A stretch of 64,000 nucleotides of DNA from Marinococcus luteus_A (GTDB lineage: Bacteria; Bacillota; Bacilli; Bacillales; Marinococcaceae): positions 1-64,000 of the forward strand of contig NZ_JAXRUV010000002.1 of assembly GCF_034497705.1 (NCBI RefSeq). The letters are read 5' to 3'. Positions 43,267-51,442 of the stretch are shown in pieces; position 1 is the first letter of the stretch, and each line of letters begins with the position of its first letter. The notes below the pieces were generated by a model. It was given only the letters and a program-made list of their open reading frames with translations, was not told the DNA's origin and searched no databases. A program made the translations under genes and the position numbers.

Positions 43267-43742
43267 TGATGATTCAGTCCTCTCTCCATCTTTATTGTTT
43301 TTAACGGCGTTTCCATGAACATTTCTGTGAAGCGCTCTGTTTCCCGGAAGCCCTGCTTTTCATAAAAAGCTTCAGCCCGTGTGTTTCCCTCTTCCACATA
43401 CACTGTCATCGTTTTCTTTTCAGTAGAAATATATTTCATCCCGGCGTCGAACAGCTTTTGTCCCCAGCCGGCGCGCTGATATCCGGGCAGCACGTAAAGA
43501 GCTGCAAGCTCTGCTTCCTCCTGCTGGAGCAAATTAATATAGCCTATCAGAACACTTTCGCTAACTGCGGCTAAAAATATGGATTCCCCGCGTTTAACAT
43601 CAAACATTTTTTTAGAGTAAGCAGCTTCAATGAACGCCTCTCTTGCACGGGCTGGTATTAAATTTTCATACGTATGCTCCCACGTGATCTCAGCGACCCG
43701 GCGCACCGCTTCATAGTCTTCCTCTCGTACAGGCCTGATCAT
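43263..43742 (-). CDS. GNAT family N-acetyltransferase
   Basis: An acetyl-CoA-dependent acetyltransferase of unknown substrate. The start is the ATG of MIRPVREEDYEAV after a G-rich site, giving 159 residues. The acetyl-CoA loop is seen as LYVLPGYQRAGWGQKLFD, and FYEKQGFRETER is the usual C-terminal beta-strand pair. It is the first gene of a two-gene unit with the aldo/keto reductase, between the ABC exporter and yabA. Confidence 0.88.
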   Translation of the reverse strand: MIRPVREEDYEAVRRVAEITWEHTYENLIPARAREAFIEAAYSKKMFDVKRGESIFLAAVSESVLIGYINLLQQEEAELAALYVLPGYQRAGWGQKLFDAGMKYISTEKKTMTVYVEEGNTRAEAFYEKQGFRETERFTEMFMETPLKTIKMERGLNHQ

Positions 43743-43796
43743 TGCATGCCCCCCTCGCTGAAAATGCATCACTTTGTCTTCTGAAGATATAAACGA

Positions 43797-43824
43797 AACC
43801 GCTTGTCTTTACAGACAGGCGGTT
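43797..43824 (-). terminator. yabA terminator
   Basis: A 12 bp stem with one G-U pair (AACCGCCTGTCT against AGACAAGCGGTT) and a 4 nt loop lies 17 bp after the yabA stop. The tail TCGTTTATA is only weakly U-rich. Confidence 0.65.
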
Positions 43825-43840
43825 CCAGAGTGCTTGTTCC

Positions 43841-44209
43841 TTATTTTTGATTTAAAAACGAGAGGCAGAATAAACAGTCTCCATCCGTCCGCAGGCTGCC
43901 GTAATGCATATTACAAATGTGGAAGCCTTCATGGTACAGGCGGGCAAGGTTGTCATAGCCCTCCCCCATGCTGCTCGTCTGAATGCGGCTCGGACCCGGC
44001 TCGGACGTTCCTCCGGCTAATTCCTTTTCCTGAATTTCCTCACCGCTGTCTTCCACCCGCTGACGCAGATGCTGATTTTCAAGTACGAGTGCCTGGTTCT
44101 CTTCAATAAGCATCGCCAGCTGTTCTTTGAGCTCTCCCAGTTCATCATGGAGCCTTCCGATCCGCTCTTCCATATGAATCACCTGGGAGAAGATTTCTTT
44201 TTTATCCAC
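43841..44209 (-). CDS. yabA: replication initiation control protein YabA
   Basis: Binds DnaA and the DnaN clamp and limits re-initiation. I place the start at the GTG of VDKKEIFSQVIHME, which matches the B. subtilis N-terminus; other in-frame GTG codons lie 2 and 4 codons earlier. The 122-residue protein has an N-terminal leucine-zipper-like coiled coil (about 8-58). The C-terminal zinc-binding part has the ligands of HICNMH and CLFC. It follows ricT. Confidence 0.93.
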   Translation of the reverse strand: MDKKEIFSQVIHMEERIGRLHDELGELKEQLAMLIEENQALVLENQHLRQRVEDSGEEIQEKELAGGTSEPGPSRIQTSSMGEGYDNLARLYHEGFHICNMHYGSLRTDGDCLFCLSFLNQK

Positions 44210-44241
44210 TCGCACCCCCACCTTCTCCGTCCGTTTAACTG

Positions 44242-45063
44242 TTATCCTGCGATGAAGCCTTCATCAAGCAGCTCATCCAGCGAAAATTCCAATACTCTCT
44301 CTTCTTCTGCGTAGTTTACCTGTACGAGACGTTCTAAAATATTGATACCGGCTACCTTTCCTTTGCCTTCCGGGGTATTAATATGCTCTCCAACGTCCGG
44401 CATTTCACGCTTGGCTGTTTCATAATGATCGTTTTCATATTTCAGACAGCACATAAGCCTGCCGCACAGGCCGGAAATCTTTGCCGGATTTAAGGAAAGA
44501 TTCTGATCTTTTGCCATCTTGATGGAAACCGGCTCAAAATCCCCGAGAAACGTCGAACAGCAAAGCATTCTTCCGCACGGTCCGATCCCGCCGAGCATTT
44601 TGGCTTCGTCCCGGACACCGATCTGCCGGAGTTCAATCCTCGTACGAAACTGGGAAGCTAAGTCCTTCACCAGCTGACGGAAATCCACCCGTCCCTCCGC
44701 AGTGAAATAAAACAAAATTTTATTCCGGTCAAAGGTATATTCCACATTCACCAGGTTCATATCCAGCTGATGCGTCGCAATTTTTTCGCAGCCGAGATCA
44801 TATGCTTCCTGCTCAAGCTGTTTATTTTCTTTCACAGCGGCATGATCATCCTCATCGGCAAGCCTCATAACTTTTTTAAGCGGCAGTACGACGTCGTCGC
44901 CGCTGACCTGCTTATTTTCAAGCACTACTTTCCCGTACTCAATTCCTCTGGCCGTTTCTACTATGACCCAGCTTTCTACCTGTGCGTCATGGCCGTTCGG
45001 GGAAAAGTAATAAATCTTTCCCGCCTTTTTAAACCGGACGCCTACTACATCATGCAATGTCAT
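44242..45063 (-). CDS. ricT: PSP1-domain protein RicT (YaaT)
   Basis: Part of the RicA-RicF-RicT Y-complex, which directs RNase Y-dependent mRNA maturation and influences competence, biofilm and (in spore-formers) Spo0A activation. The 273-residue protein shows GVRFKKAGKIYYFSP, ARGIEYGKV, and the cysteine clusters CGRMLCCSTFLGDF and CGRLMCCLKYE that ligate a shared iron-sulfur cluster. It overlaps holB by 4 bp. Confidence 0.95.
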   Translation of the reverse strand: MTLHDVVGVRFKKAGKIYYFSPNGHDAQVESWVIVETARGIEYGKVVLENKQVSGDDVVLPLKKVMRLADEDDHAAVKENKQLEQEAYDLGCEKIATHQLDMNLVNVEYTFDRNKILFYFTAEGRVDFRQLVKDLASQFRTRIELRQIGVRDEAKMLGGIGPCGRMLCCSTFLGDFEPVSIKMAKDQNLSLNPAKISGLCGRLMCCLKYENDHYETAKREMPDVGEHINTPEGKGKVAGINILERLVQVNYAEEERVLEFSLDELLDEGFIAG

Positions 45064-46049
45064 GATCCCTCCTGTAACTGGATCAGCAGCTGTTCCATCA
45101 GAAGCTGCGCATTCGCGTTAGCCCGGAGCCGGCGCTTTGCTTCTAAAATTGCCTGCAGTCGGGCAACGACCTCCATCTCTGAAAAACGAAGGGCTACTCG
45201 TTCCAATGTCGCTTTTTGATCGAAGTATGTGATGTCATCCGAACCGTATGTGATCGACAGGAGGTCGCGATACCAAAAAAGCAGCATATCTAAGCCGATG
45301 TCCAGTTCTTCTCTATCTGAAAAATGTACAAGCCATTTATCCTGCAGTGTCAATAATGCACTGTGAAGGCGCTGATGCACCTCTTCCGTTAATTGTATCA
45401 CTAGATTTCGACCCTGTACAATCCACTCAGCCTGTGCTGCGTCGTTTTCACGCTCAGGGACATGAGGCAGTTTTGCAAGCAGACCAGCCGCAATTTCCCC
45501 TGTACCTTCCCTTTCCTGAAACAAATGGCGGCGACGCTCCAAGGAGGGAGGAGAAAACGCAATCTTTTGGGCACGGGACTGAATCGTGTCCAGCAGAAAA
45601 TGAGCATTTTCGGTTAATAAAATGGCGAGCGTCGGGCTTTCCGGTTCTTCGAGAAACTTCAGCAGGCTGTTGGCTGCACTAGCCGTCATACGGTCAGCGT
45701 CTTCAATAATATAAATTTTTAATCGGGCTTCCATTCCTTTATAGGTGAATTCTTTTTGAAGCATTTCCACCTGTGCTTTTTTGATCGAAGCACCTTCCGG
45801 CTGTAAAAACATTACTTCCGAATGGTTCCCGTGCGTGATTCTTCGACATTCCCGGCATTCTCCGCACGGCGCTGGGCCATTTTTTTCTACGCAAAAAAAG
45901 CGCTGTGCCATCAGAAGCGCTGTTTCACGCTTACCGGCACCCGCTTTTCCTTCAAATATATAAGCATGGGCCACGCGGTCTTTGTTCATGCTTCTTTCCA
46001 ACAGCGACATTACTGTAGGCTGTTCTTCCTGCATGGCTTCCCAACTCAT
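45060..46049 (-). CDS. holB: DNA polymerase III clamp-loader subunit delta prime
   Basis: Part of the clamp loader that places DnaN on DNA. The start is the ATG of MSWEAMQEEQPT after GGAGAG, giving 329 residues. The AAA+ fold has HAYIFEGKAGAGKRETA at the N-terminus, a zinc site FCVEKNGPAPCGECRECRR read in parts (CGECREC), and EDADRMTASAANSLLKFLEEP. In B. subtilis yaaR lies between darA and holB; here darA is 16 bp upstream and yaaR is missing. Confidence 0.94.
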   Translation of the reverse strand: MSWEAMQEEQPTVMSLLERSMNKDRVAHAYIFEGKAGAGKRETALLMAQRFFCVEKNGPAPCGECRECRRITHGNHSEVMFLQPEGASIKKAQVEMLQKEFTYKGMEARLKIYIIEDADRMTASAANSLLKFLEEPESPTLAILLTENAHFLLDTIQSRAQKIAFSPPSLERRRHLFQEREGTGEIAAGLLAKLPHVPERENDAAQAEWIVQGRNLVIQLTEEVHQRLHSALLTLQDKWLVHFSDREELDIGLDMLLFWYRDLLSITYGSDDITYFDQKATLERVALRFSEMEVVARLQAILEAKRRLRANANAQLLMEQLLIQLQEGS

Positions 46050-46065
46050 GTTAATCTCTCCGTCT

Positions 46066-46395
46066 TTAATATTTTTCAAACTCTTCCACGTTTAATTGAA
46101 AAACGGTCGCTCCACCGACCTGTACTTCCACAGGATAGGGAACGTAGGAATCCGCATTTCCGCCCATAGGCGAAACAGGAGCGACAAGCTGTTCCCGGGT
46201 TTTGCAGTTTTCCTGGATGACCATCTTTACTTCATCCACCTGCTCATCTTCCACACCGATTAAAAACGTAGTGCTTCCGGCTTTCAAAAAACCGCCAGTA
46301 CTCGCGAGCCTAGTCGCCTGAAAATTTGCTTCCACCAGCGCATTAGACAACCGGTTACTATCTTTATCCTGCACCACAGCCACTAACAGCTTCAT
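46066..46395 (-). CDS. darA: cyclic-di-AMP receptor DarA (PII-like, YaaQ)
   Basis: A homotrimeric PII-like protein that binds c-di-AMP; its downstream targets remain poorly defined. The 109-residue protein shows MKLLVAVVQDKDSNRL, the ligand-binding loop RLASTGGFLKAGSTTFLIGV, and GGATVFQLNVEEFEKY. The ATG follows AGGAGGTACGGAGC. It heads darA-holB-ricT-yabA. A perfect palindrome lies over its likely promoter, suggesting a repressor. Tmk, its usual neighbour, is separated by two extra genes. Confidence 0.95.
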   Translation of the reverse strand: MKLLVAVVQDKDSNRLSNALVEANFQATRLASTGGFLKAGSTTFLIGVEDEQVDEVKMVIQENCKTREQLVAPVSPMGGNADSYVPYPVEVQVGGATVFQLNVEEFEKY

Positions 46396-46444
46396 GCTCC
46401 GTACCTCCTATTCCGTCCAAATCCACAATATTTATTATTTTTAT

Positions 46445-46473
46445 TTTACTGTATATACAGTAAAAAGTGAAGC
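46445..46473 (-). promoter_or_regulatory. darA promoter covered by a 22 bp palindrome
   Basis: -35 TTCACT (46468-46473) and -10 TAAAAT (46445-46450) with a 17 bp spacer on the minus strand. The positions 46446-46467 form a perfect 22 bp palindrome (half-site TTTTACTGTAT) spanning the spacer and the -10, a typical layout for a repressor operator. The regulator is unknown. Confidence 0.6.
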
Positions 46474-46563
46474 ATACCAACGAAACAGCCGTTTTTTGAA
46501 TGCCGAATTCAATACTTAAGCCTAAGACCTTTTGATCAATGTTCGGGAATAAATACACTGTAA

Positions 46564-46592
46564 TTGAAGCTGAAAGCAAAATATGGAATACT
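46564..46592 (+). promoter_or_regulatory. promoter of the propeller protein gene
   Basis: Plus strand -35 TTGAAG and -10 AATACT with a 17 bp spacer, about 70 bp upstream of the start at 46661. Confidence 0.6.
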
Positions 46593-46660
46593 TCAAGTAA
46601 TAGTTTCCTATTTATGGCATTATCGAACCATTAGATTAAAGAAGAAAGGAAGTTGGACTC

Positions 46661-47995
46661 ATGCGCTTTCCCCGCTGGCTGATCCGCGCTGTACTTATTA
46701 CCGCCGTTTTATTAATAAGTTCTACAGCTATTGGCTATTCCAAGGCAGAAGATCCTTACCGGTCCTTTGACGGAATGGGAAGCAGCTTGTCTGTCGCTCC
46801 TTCTGATGACAAATTGGCATTCACCTATATCACGGACGGCCAGGAGAAAATATATACCTCAACCACTGATGGCAAAAACCCTGAACCGCTTACTGACCTA
46901 AAACAGCCGCAATTTTCTCCTTCTTTCCATCCGCACTCGCCAGAGGATATTCTATTTTTATCGGAACAAAATAATTCAATTCGCTCTATTTATACAGCAG
47001 AGACAGAAAGCAGCCAGCATGAACGGTTAACCGGCAGTGAGCTTCATGTACGCGATGCTGCCTACTCGCCGGATGGCACGCTCATTTACTTTTTAGGGAT
47101 GCCCGCAGACGCCTGGAAATCAGCAGACCGGAGCACAGAGGAAGGGTTTAGCATCTACTCCATGCCTGCCGGCGGAGGAGCTTACAAAAAAATCACCAGT
47201 GAAAGCAAATATTTAATGGGAAACATCTCCCCAGACGCTACAGGCAATATGCTTCTTTATACTTATACCGAAGGCCCGGATGATGAAATGCAGGTGGGAA
47301 TGAAAACCCTGAATAATAAAGTATATGAGGAGCATATCGAATTTGCGAACAACCTCCCCGGGGGGCTGTACAATCCGACAGCTTCACCGTCAGAAAGCCA
47401 CTATGCCTACACCACCAACGTCGCTTCCAGCCAGGAGTCCAACTACCAGTACGATTTATTTTTATATGATCTTGAGGACATGCAGGCCAAAAGATTAACC
47501 GACCATGAAAATAACATTGATTCTCCTTCTTTTTTTCATCATTCAGATGATATTGCCTACATGCACCAGAAAAACTGGCCGGAGGGGCCCGCGGAGTATG
47601 AACTGCGTATTGTAAACAGCGAGTCCGGAACCGATGAAGTGGTTCCGGTTAATATGAACCAGGCCGGGGCTTCGCTGCTCTCTGCAGGACTCGGAGCAGC
47701 CCAGAAAGCAGTCAACGTATATGTAATTGGTTTTTTCTACACTCTGTTTGGCAGTTGGTTTATTATTGCAGCGTATAAAAAATACCGTCCGTTTCTGGTC
47801 GGAGCGGCAAGCGCTGTTGTTGCTCTGGGGCTGTGGGGCTTCTGCCATTTTGGAGAGACCTCCTATCCATGGCTCGCTGCCATCTGCTCCGGACTTGTCG
47901 TTCCTCTCTTTATCTGCACAGGTGTTTTATTTCTGTTCGCCGGTATTCAATCGTACCGGCTGAGCATACGCGAGTACAGAGCTTCTTCCCAGTAA
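46661..47995 (+). CDS. TolB-like beta-propeller protein with C-terminal membrane anchor (hypothetical)
   Basis: Not recognised as a named gene. The 444-residue protein has a signal or anchor segment (about 7-25) and an extracytoplasmic part (about 30-340). That part contains TolB/WD40-like repeat marks such as VAPSDDKLAFTYITDG, AAYSPDGTLIYFLG and RRLTDHENNIDSPSFF-like blades (KRLTDHENN). Three C-terminal membrane segments follow (about 350-435). This suggests a surface propeller tethered to the membrane, perhaps binding a ligand or envelope polymer. The start follows AGAAAGGAAG. It stands on the plus strand between darA and tmk, which are adjacent in B. subtilis. Confidence 0.85.
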   Translation: MRFPRWLIRAVLITAVLLISSTAIGYSKAEDPYRSFDGMGSSLSVAPSDDKLAFTYITDGQEKIYTSTTDGKNPEPLTDLKQPQFSPSFHPHSPEDILFLSEQNNSIRSIYTAETESSQHERLTGSELHVRDAAYSPDGTLIYFLGMPADAWKSADRSTEEGFSIYSMPAGGGAYKKITSESKYLMGNISPDATGNMLLYTYTEGPDDEMQVGMKTLNNKVYEEHIEFANNLPGGLYNPTASPSESHYAYTTNVASSQESNYQYDLFLYDLEDMQAKRLTDHENNIDSPSFFHHSDDIAYMHQKNWPEGPAEYELRIVNSESGTDEVVPVNMNQAGASLLSAGLGAAQKAVNVYVIGFFYTLFGSWFIIAAYKKYRPFLVGAASAVVALGLWGFCHFGETSYPWLAAICSGLVVPLFICTGVLFLFAGIQSYRLSIREYRASSQ

Positions 47996-48029
47996 AAAAG
48001 CAGCCAGGGGCGGTCCCTGCTGCTTTTTT
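47994..48029 (+). terminator. bidirectional terminator
   Basis: AAAAAAGCAGC and GCTGCTTTTTT form a strong stem with an inner AGGG/CCCT and a short loop, between two converging genes. A and T runs on both flanks allow use on either strand. Confidence 0.92.
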
Positions 48030-48455
48030 CTATGCTTGTTTACGGTTTTTCCATTTAGCGTACAGGTCGACCACCGTATCCCCGATGTCACGTATTTGTG
48101 CCACCTGTTCATTTTCTTTCGTAAGCTTTTGATTTTCATGAAGCGTTTCGGTAGCTACAGCACGCGTCGCTATGTGATATTTTCCTACGGCTTCTTTGGA
48201 ACCTTTAAGCGTATTCGTAAGCTCCTGGATCGTCTCCATATCCCGGTTGACGGAATCGTTAATAACCTCCAGGCGCTGGGTCAGTGTTTCCGACTCATTA
48301 ATCAGGCCGTCTGTTTTCTTTTGAATCCGTTCCATTGTTTCATTGATGGTCTTCATCTGGGAAGATGCTGCTTTAACAGCCTGAACAACACCGATAACTA
48401 ACCAGACAAGTGCCAAAACAATGATAGCGATACTCACATACAAAATAGCAATCAT
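48030..48455 (-). CDS. DUF948 (YtxG-like) membrane protein
   Basis: A 141-residue protein with one N-terminal membrane segment (about 3-25, IAIIVLALVWLVIGVVQAVK) and a long helical, coiled-coil-like region rich in Glu, Gln and Thr (about 30-100), as in the DUF948 family. Paralogs such as YtxG are general stress proteins of unknown mechanism. It lies between tmk and a converging gene and may be transcribed with tmk. Its role here is unknown. Confidence 0.8.
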   Translation of the reverse strand: MIAILYVSIAIIVLALVWLVIGVVQAVKAASSQMKTINETMERIQKKTDGLINESETLTQRLEVINDSVNRDMETIQELTNTLKGSKEAVGKYHIATRAVATETLHENQKLTKENEQVAQIRDIGDTVVDLYAKWKNRKQA

Positions 48456-48543
48456 CTGTCCGGCTCCTTCCTTACTTGCGATATTTTCCTAAATGCCTTT
48501 TCCCGTTTTTATTTTATTGTATGTACTGAATTTGTATTTTTCT

Positions 48544-49191
48544 TCAACTTTTTACGTTTAGGTAGGCCTGTACCTTTTCCCTGCATTCTTTAATTACTTC
48601 TTCAAGCGGCTTTTCGGCATCGATTTTTTTAATACGGGCCGGGTATTTCTCCGCGAGCATCATATATGCTTCATGTACCCTTGTATGAAAACGCGCAGCT
48701 TCATTATCCAGGCGGTTCCATTCCCTTTCTTCGGCCCGCTGGATTCTTGCTATCCCTTCCTCAGGATCTACATCGAGCAACAGCGTGAGATCAGGCATAC
48801 GTCCTTCGATCGCAAACTCATTTACAGCTGCCACTTCATCTATGCCAAGCCCCCTGGCTGCCCCCTGGTAGGCGAGGCTGCTGTCCACAAAGCGATCGCA
48901 GAGCACCACAGCTCCTTCTTCCAGAGCCGGGAACACCCGTTCCACCAGGTGCTGGCGTCTCGCTGCGGCGTATAACAGTGCCTCTGTGCGCGCATCCATC
49001 TCTGAATATTCCGGCTCGAGCACCAGACTACGGATTTTTTCAGCAATCCGAATACCACCGGGCTCCCGCGTTTTCAACACCTTGAATCCCTCTTCCTGCA
49101 GCCACTTTTCGAGAGCTGTAATAACCGTAGACTTTCCGGACCCTTCTCCTCCTTCCAACGTAATGAACTTGCCTTTATTCGTCTCCTGCAT
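48544..49191 (-). CDS. tmk: thymidylate kinase
   Basis: Phosphorylates dTMP to dTDP. The 215-residue protein has the P-loop LEGGEGSGKSTV, the DR motif CDRFVDSSLAYQGAARGLG, and the LID region RIQRAEEREWNR. The ATG follows AAAGGATAGAG. yaaO ends 6 bp upstream, as in B. subtilis, where darA follows directly; here two genes intervene. Confidence 0.96.
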   Translation of the reverse strand: MQETNKGKFITLEGGEGSGKSTVITALEKWLQEEGFKVLKTREPGGIRIAEKIRSLVLEPEYSEMDARTEALLYAAARRQHLVERVFPALEEGAVVLCDRFVDSSLAYQGAARGLGIDEVAAVNEFAIEGRMPDLTLLLDVDPEEGIARIQRAEEREWNRLDNEAARFHTRVHEAYMMLAEKYPARIKKIDAEKPLEEVIKECREKVQAYLNVKS

Positions 49192-49197
49192 ATGACT

Positions 49198-50631
49198 CTA
49201 TCCTTTCTTCCTATGTTTTACTTTTACAAAAAAGCGGTTATCTTTTTGACTGCCACCCTGCAGACGTCCCCCGTTCTGCAGAAGGTCAAGGGCATAGCGA
49301 ATTCTTCCGGCATCCATGTATTCTCCTTCAAGCCATAGAGGGATTCCCGGAGGATAGGGCACCAGCGGCGCTGCTGCAGTTCTTCTCTCTGCGTTTTCAA
49401 GCAGTACCCACTCTTCTCCGCCGGGCTCTTCTTCCCAGGCGCCTTCGGAGAGCCGGGGAAACAATTCAAACATGGAAAAGGACTGGCCCACGTTCCCATG
49501 CCGGGGCTCAAGCTTTTCCCATACTCTCTTAACTGCCTTTAAAGGGAGGCTGATATGTTCGCTGGTCAGCGGCAGAGTCCACAGCAGGTAGCTGCTGCCG
49601 GCAAGCTCTGAATAGATGTGCTCCTGTTCGAAGGCTTCCTGCACCTCCCATCCTGTATATCCTTCAGGCACCGGGATCATCCATTTTAACGGATCCGCAG
49701 CTACGTGCTCCGGCGGCTGTATCAGCCTGCTGCCGATAACTGCTTCAAGCTGCTGCTTTTGGGCGGAAAGCTGTTCGGGACTCCATCCCTCATGCTGCAT
49801 TGTATGTACGTAATGACGGGCAGCATCGAGCGAAGCGAGCAGCAGATATGAAGGACTGCTCGACTGCAGCATTCCCATATAATAGGATAGACGTTCACGG
49901 GAAACCCGGGAGCCGGACACATGCAGATACGCACTCATCGTTAGGGCCGGCAGCATTTTATGCGCGGACTGGACGACCACATCCGCCCCCTGGGCGAGAG
50001 CCTCCTTCGGAAGATTCGGGCTTGCTGCAAAATGGGCTCCGTGGGCTTCATCCACGAGCAATACTCCTTTATGCCTGTGTACGAACTCTGCAAGAGAGGA
50101 TATATCACTGCTCCACCCTTCATACGAAGGAGAAGTGATGATCGCCCCTTTTAACGAAGGGTAACGGCTCCACGCCTCCGCCAGTATTTCCCGGGAAATA
50201 CCGATGGAAAGCTGTGTATATTCATCTATTTCCGGCCGTGCAAATACAGCCCGAACCCCGGCAAGCTTCAACGCATTCATCACCGATTTGTGAGCATCAC
50301 GCTGCACGAGCACCTCGTCTCCCGGAGAAAAGGCGGCCATCACCATCGCAAGGTTCCCGGTCGTAGATCCGTTAATTAAAAACCATGTTTTTTCGGCCCC
50401 AAACACTTTCGCCGCTAAATGTTCCGCTTCTGCAATCCCTTCTTCAGGCTGGTGAAGGTCGTCGAGTCCGGTGATTTCTGTCAAATCGTAAGGAAATATG
50501 TTTTTCCATTCCTGCAGCGACGCCGGGAAAACGGTGCCGTTTTTATGCCCGGGCACGTGAAAGGAGACCGGCCGGCCGGCCATATGCTGCTGAACCATGC
50601 GGACTATAGGCTGCTCCTGTTGGCAAACCAT
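49198..50631 (-). CDS. yaaO: Orn/Lys/Arg decarboxylase family protein (YaaO)
   Basis: A PLP-dependent fold-type I decarboxylase. B. subtilis YaaO is a SpeA-like protein whose substrate is uncertain. The 477-residue protein shows FHVPGHKNGTVFP, GLDDLHQPEEGI, FLINGSTTGNLAMVMAA, VDEAHGAHF, and the PLP lysine in VVQSAHKMLPALT. The start is the ATG of MVCQQEQPIV, about 10 nt after AAAAGGGAG. It precedes tmk. The usual further neighbours (yaaN, xpaC, csfB, bofA) are not present; synteny ends here. Confidence 0.9.
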   Translation of the reverse strand: MVCQQEQPIVRMVQQHMAGRPVSFHVPGHKNGTVFPASLQEWKNIFPYDLTEITGLDDLHQPEEGIAEAEHLAAKVFGAEKTWFLINGSTTGNLAMVMAAFSPGDEVLVQRDAHKSVMNALKLAGVRAVFARPEIDEYTQLSIGISREILAEAWSRYPSLKGAIITSPSYEGWSSDISSLAEFVHRHKGVLLVDEAHGAHFAASPNLPKEALAQGADVVVQSAHKMLPALTMSAYLHVSGSRVSRERLSYYMGMLQSSSPSYLLLASLDAARHYVHTMQHEGWSPEQLSAQKQQLEAVIGSRLIQPPEHVAADPLKWMIPVPEGYTGWEVQEAFEQEHIYSELAGSSYLLWTLPLTSEHISLPLKAVKRVWEKLEPRHGNVGQSFSMFELFPRLSEGAWEEEPGGEEWVLLENAERRTAAAPLVPYPPGIPLWLEGEYMDAGRIRYALDLLQNGGRLQGGSQKDNRFFVKVKHRKKG

Positions 50632-50752
50632 GACAACCACGCTCCCTTTTCGCCTCTATTTTTTATCTTAACATGAAAATTTGACTGTTCTTTCTCTTTT
50701 TTTACTCGTGCTATACTATTCAATGATTGAGATATTAAAGGAGAGATGCCTG

Positions 50753-51319
50753 ATGAAAAGCATTGCTGTATTTTGCGGCTCCCGCCTTGGAGGCGATCCC
50801 GTATATAGAGATTCAGCAGCAGCTCTTGGCAGAGAGATAGCCTCCTCCGGGCGCACACTGGTCTATGGCGGATCCAACGTAGGAACGATGGGCCACCTCG
50901 CAGATGCTGCGCTCGAAGCCGGAGGTGAAGTAATAGGAGTTATACCGGACAAACTCGTTGAACGGGAGATTGCCCATCCTTCCTTGAGTAAGCTTTATAA
51001 AGTATCTACAATGCATGAGCGAAAAGCCAAAATGGCCGAACTGGCCGATGGATTTATAGCGCTGCCGGGCGGGCCCGGGACCCTTGAAGAGTTTTTTGAA
51101 ATGTTTACATGGGCCCAAATCGGTGTGCACCAAAAACCATGTGCGCTTTTAAACATTCACCACTATTATGATCACCTGCTCCAATTTTTCAACCATATGG
51201 AACAGGAGCAGTTTCTCCCTGCCGACCACCGCGATAAAATTATCGTTTCTGACTCTCCGGAAGAACTTCTTCAGCAGCTCAGCGAAAATCCGGAGCTCGA
51301 AAAGAAGTCCTACGAGTAA
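50753..51319 (+). CDS. LOG family protein (YvdD-like nucleotide hydrolase)
   Basis: A Rossmann-fold phosphoribohydrolase that cleaves nucleoside 5'-monophosphates, releasing the base. The start is the ATG of MKSIAVFCGSRLGG after AAAGGAGAGATGCCTG, giving 188 residues. Motifs: VYGGSNVGTMG, MHERKAKM, and the signature LPGGPGTLEEFFE. The extended -10 TGCTATACT upstream is a likely promoter element. A terminator follows directly. Cytokinin activation is the plant role; the bacterial substrate is uncertain. Confidence 0.9.
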   Translation: MKSIAVFCGSRLGGDPVYRDSAAALGREIASSGRTLVYGGSNVGTMGHLADAALEAGGEVIGVIPDKLVEREIAHPSLSKLYKVSTMHERKAKMAELADGFIALPGGPGTLEEFFEMFTWAQIGVHQKPCALLNIHHYYDHLLQFFNHMEQEQFLPADHRDKIIVSDSPEELLQQLSENPELEKKSYE

Positions 51320-51350
51320 CAGGCATAAAGCTGTGCCTGTGCTCTTTTTC
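51319..51350 (+). terminator. terminator of the LOG family gene
   Basis: A 7 bp stem (ACAGGCA/TGCCTGT) with an 8 nt loop and the tail GCTCTTTTTC on the plus strand. Confidence 0.75.
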
Positions 51351-51442
51351 ATTCATTATTACCTCACTCGGATAAACGCTTTGCGGAGCATCTTATTTTT
51401 CGTTATGATATTAATAATTAAACAAACTATACGGAGGAACCT

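Noticed and set aside
46446..46467. Resemblance of the palindrome near darA to the E. coli SOS box
   Set aside because: The half-site CTGTATA is similar, but the spacing is 4 bp short and Bacillus LexA binds a different sequence (CGAAC...GTTCG).
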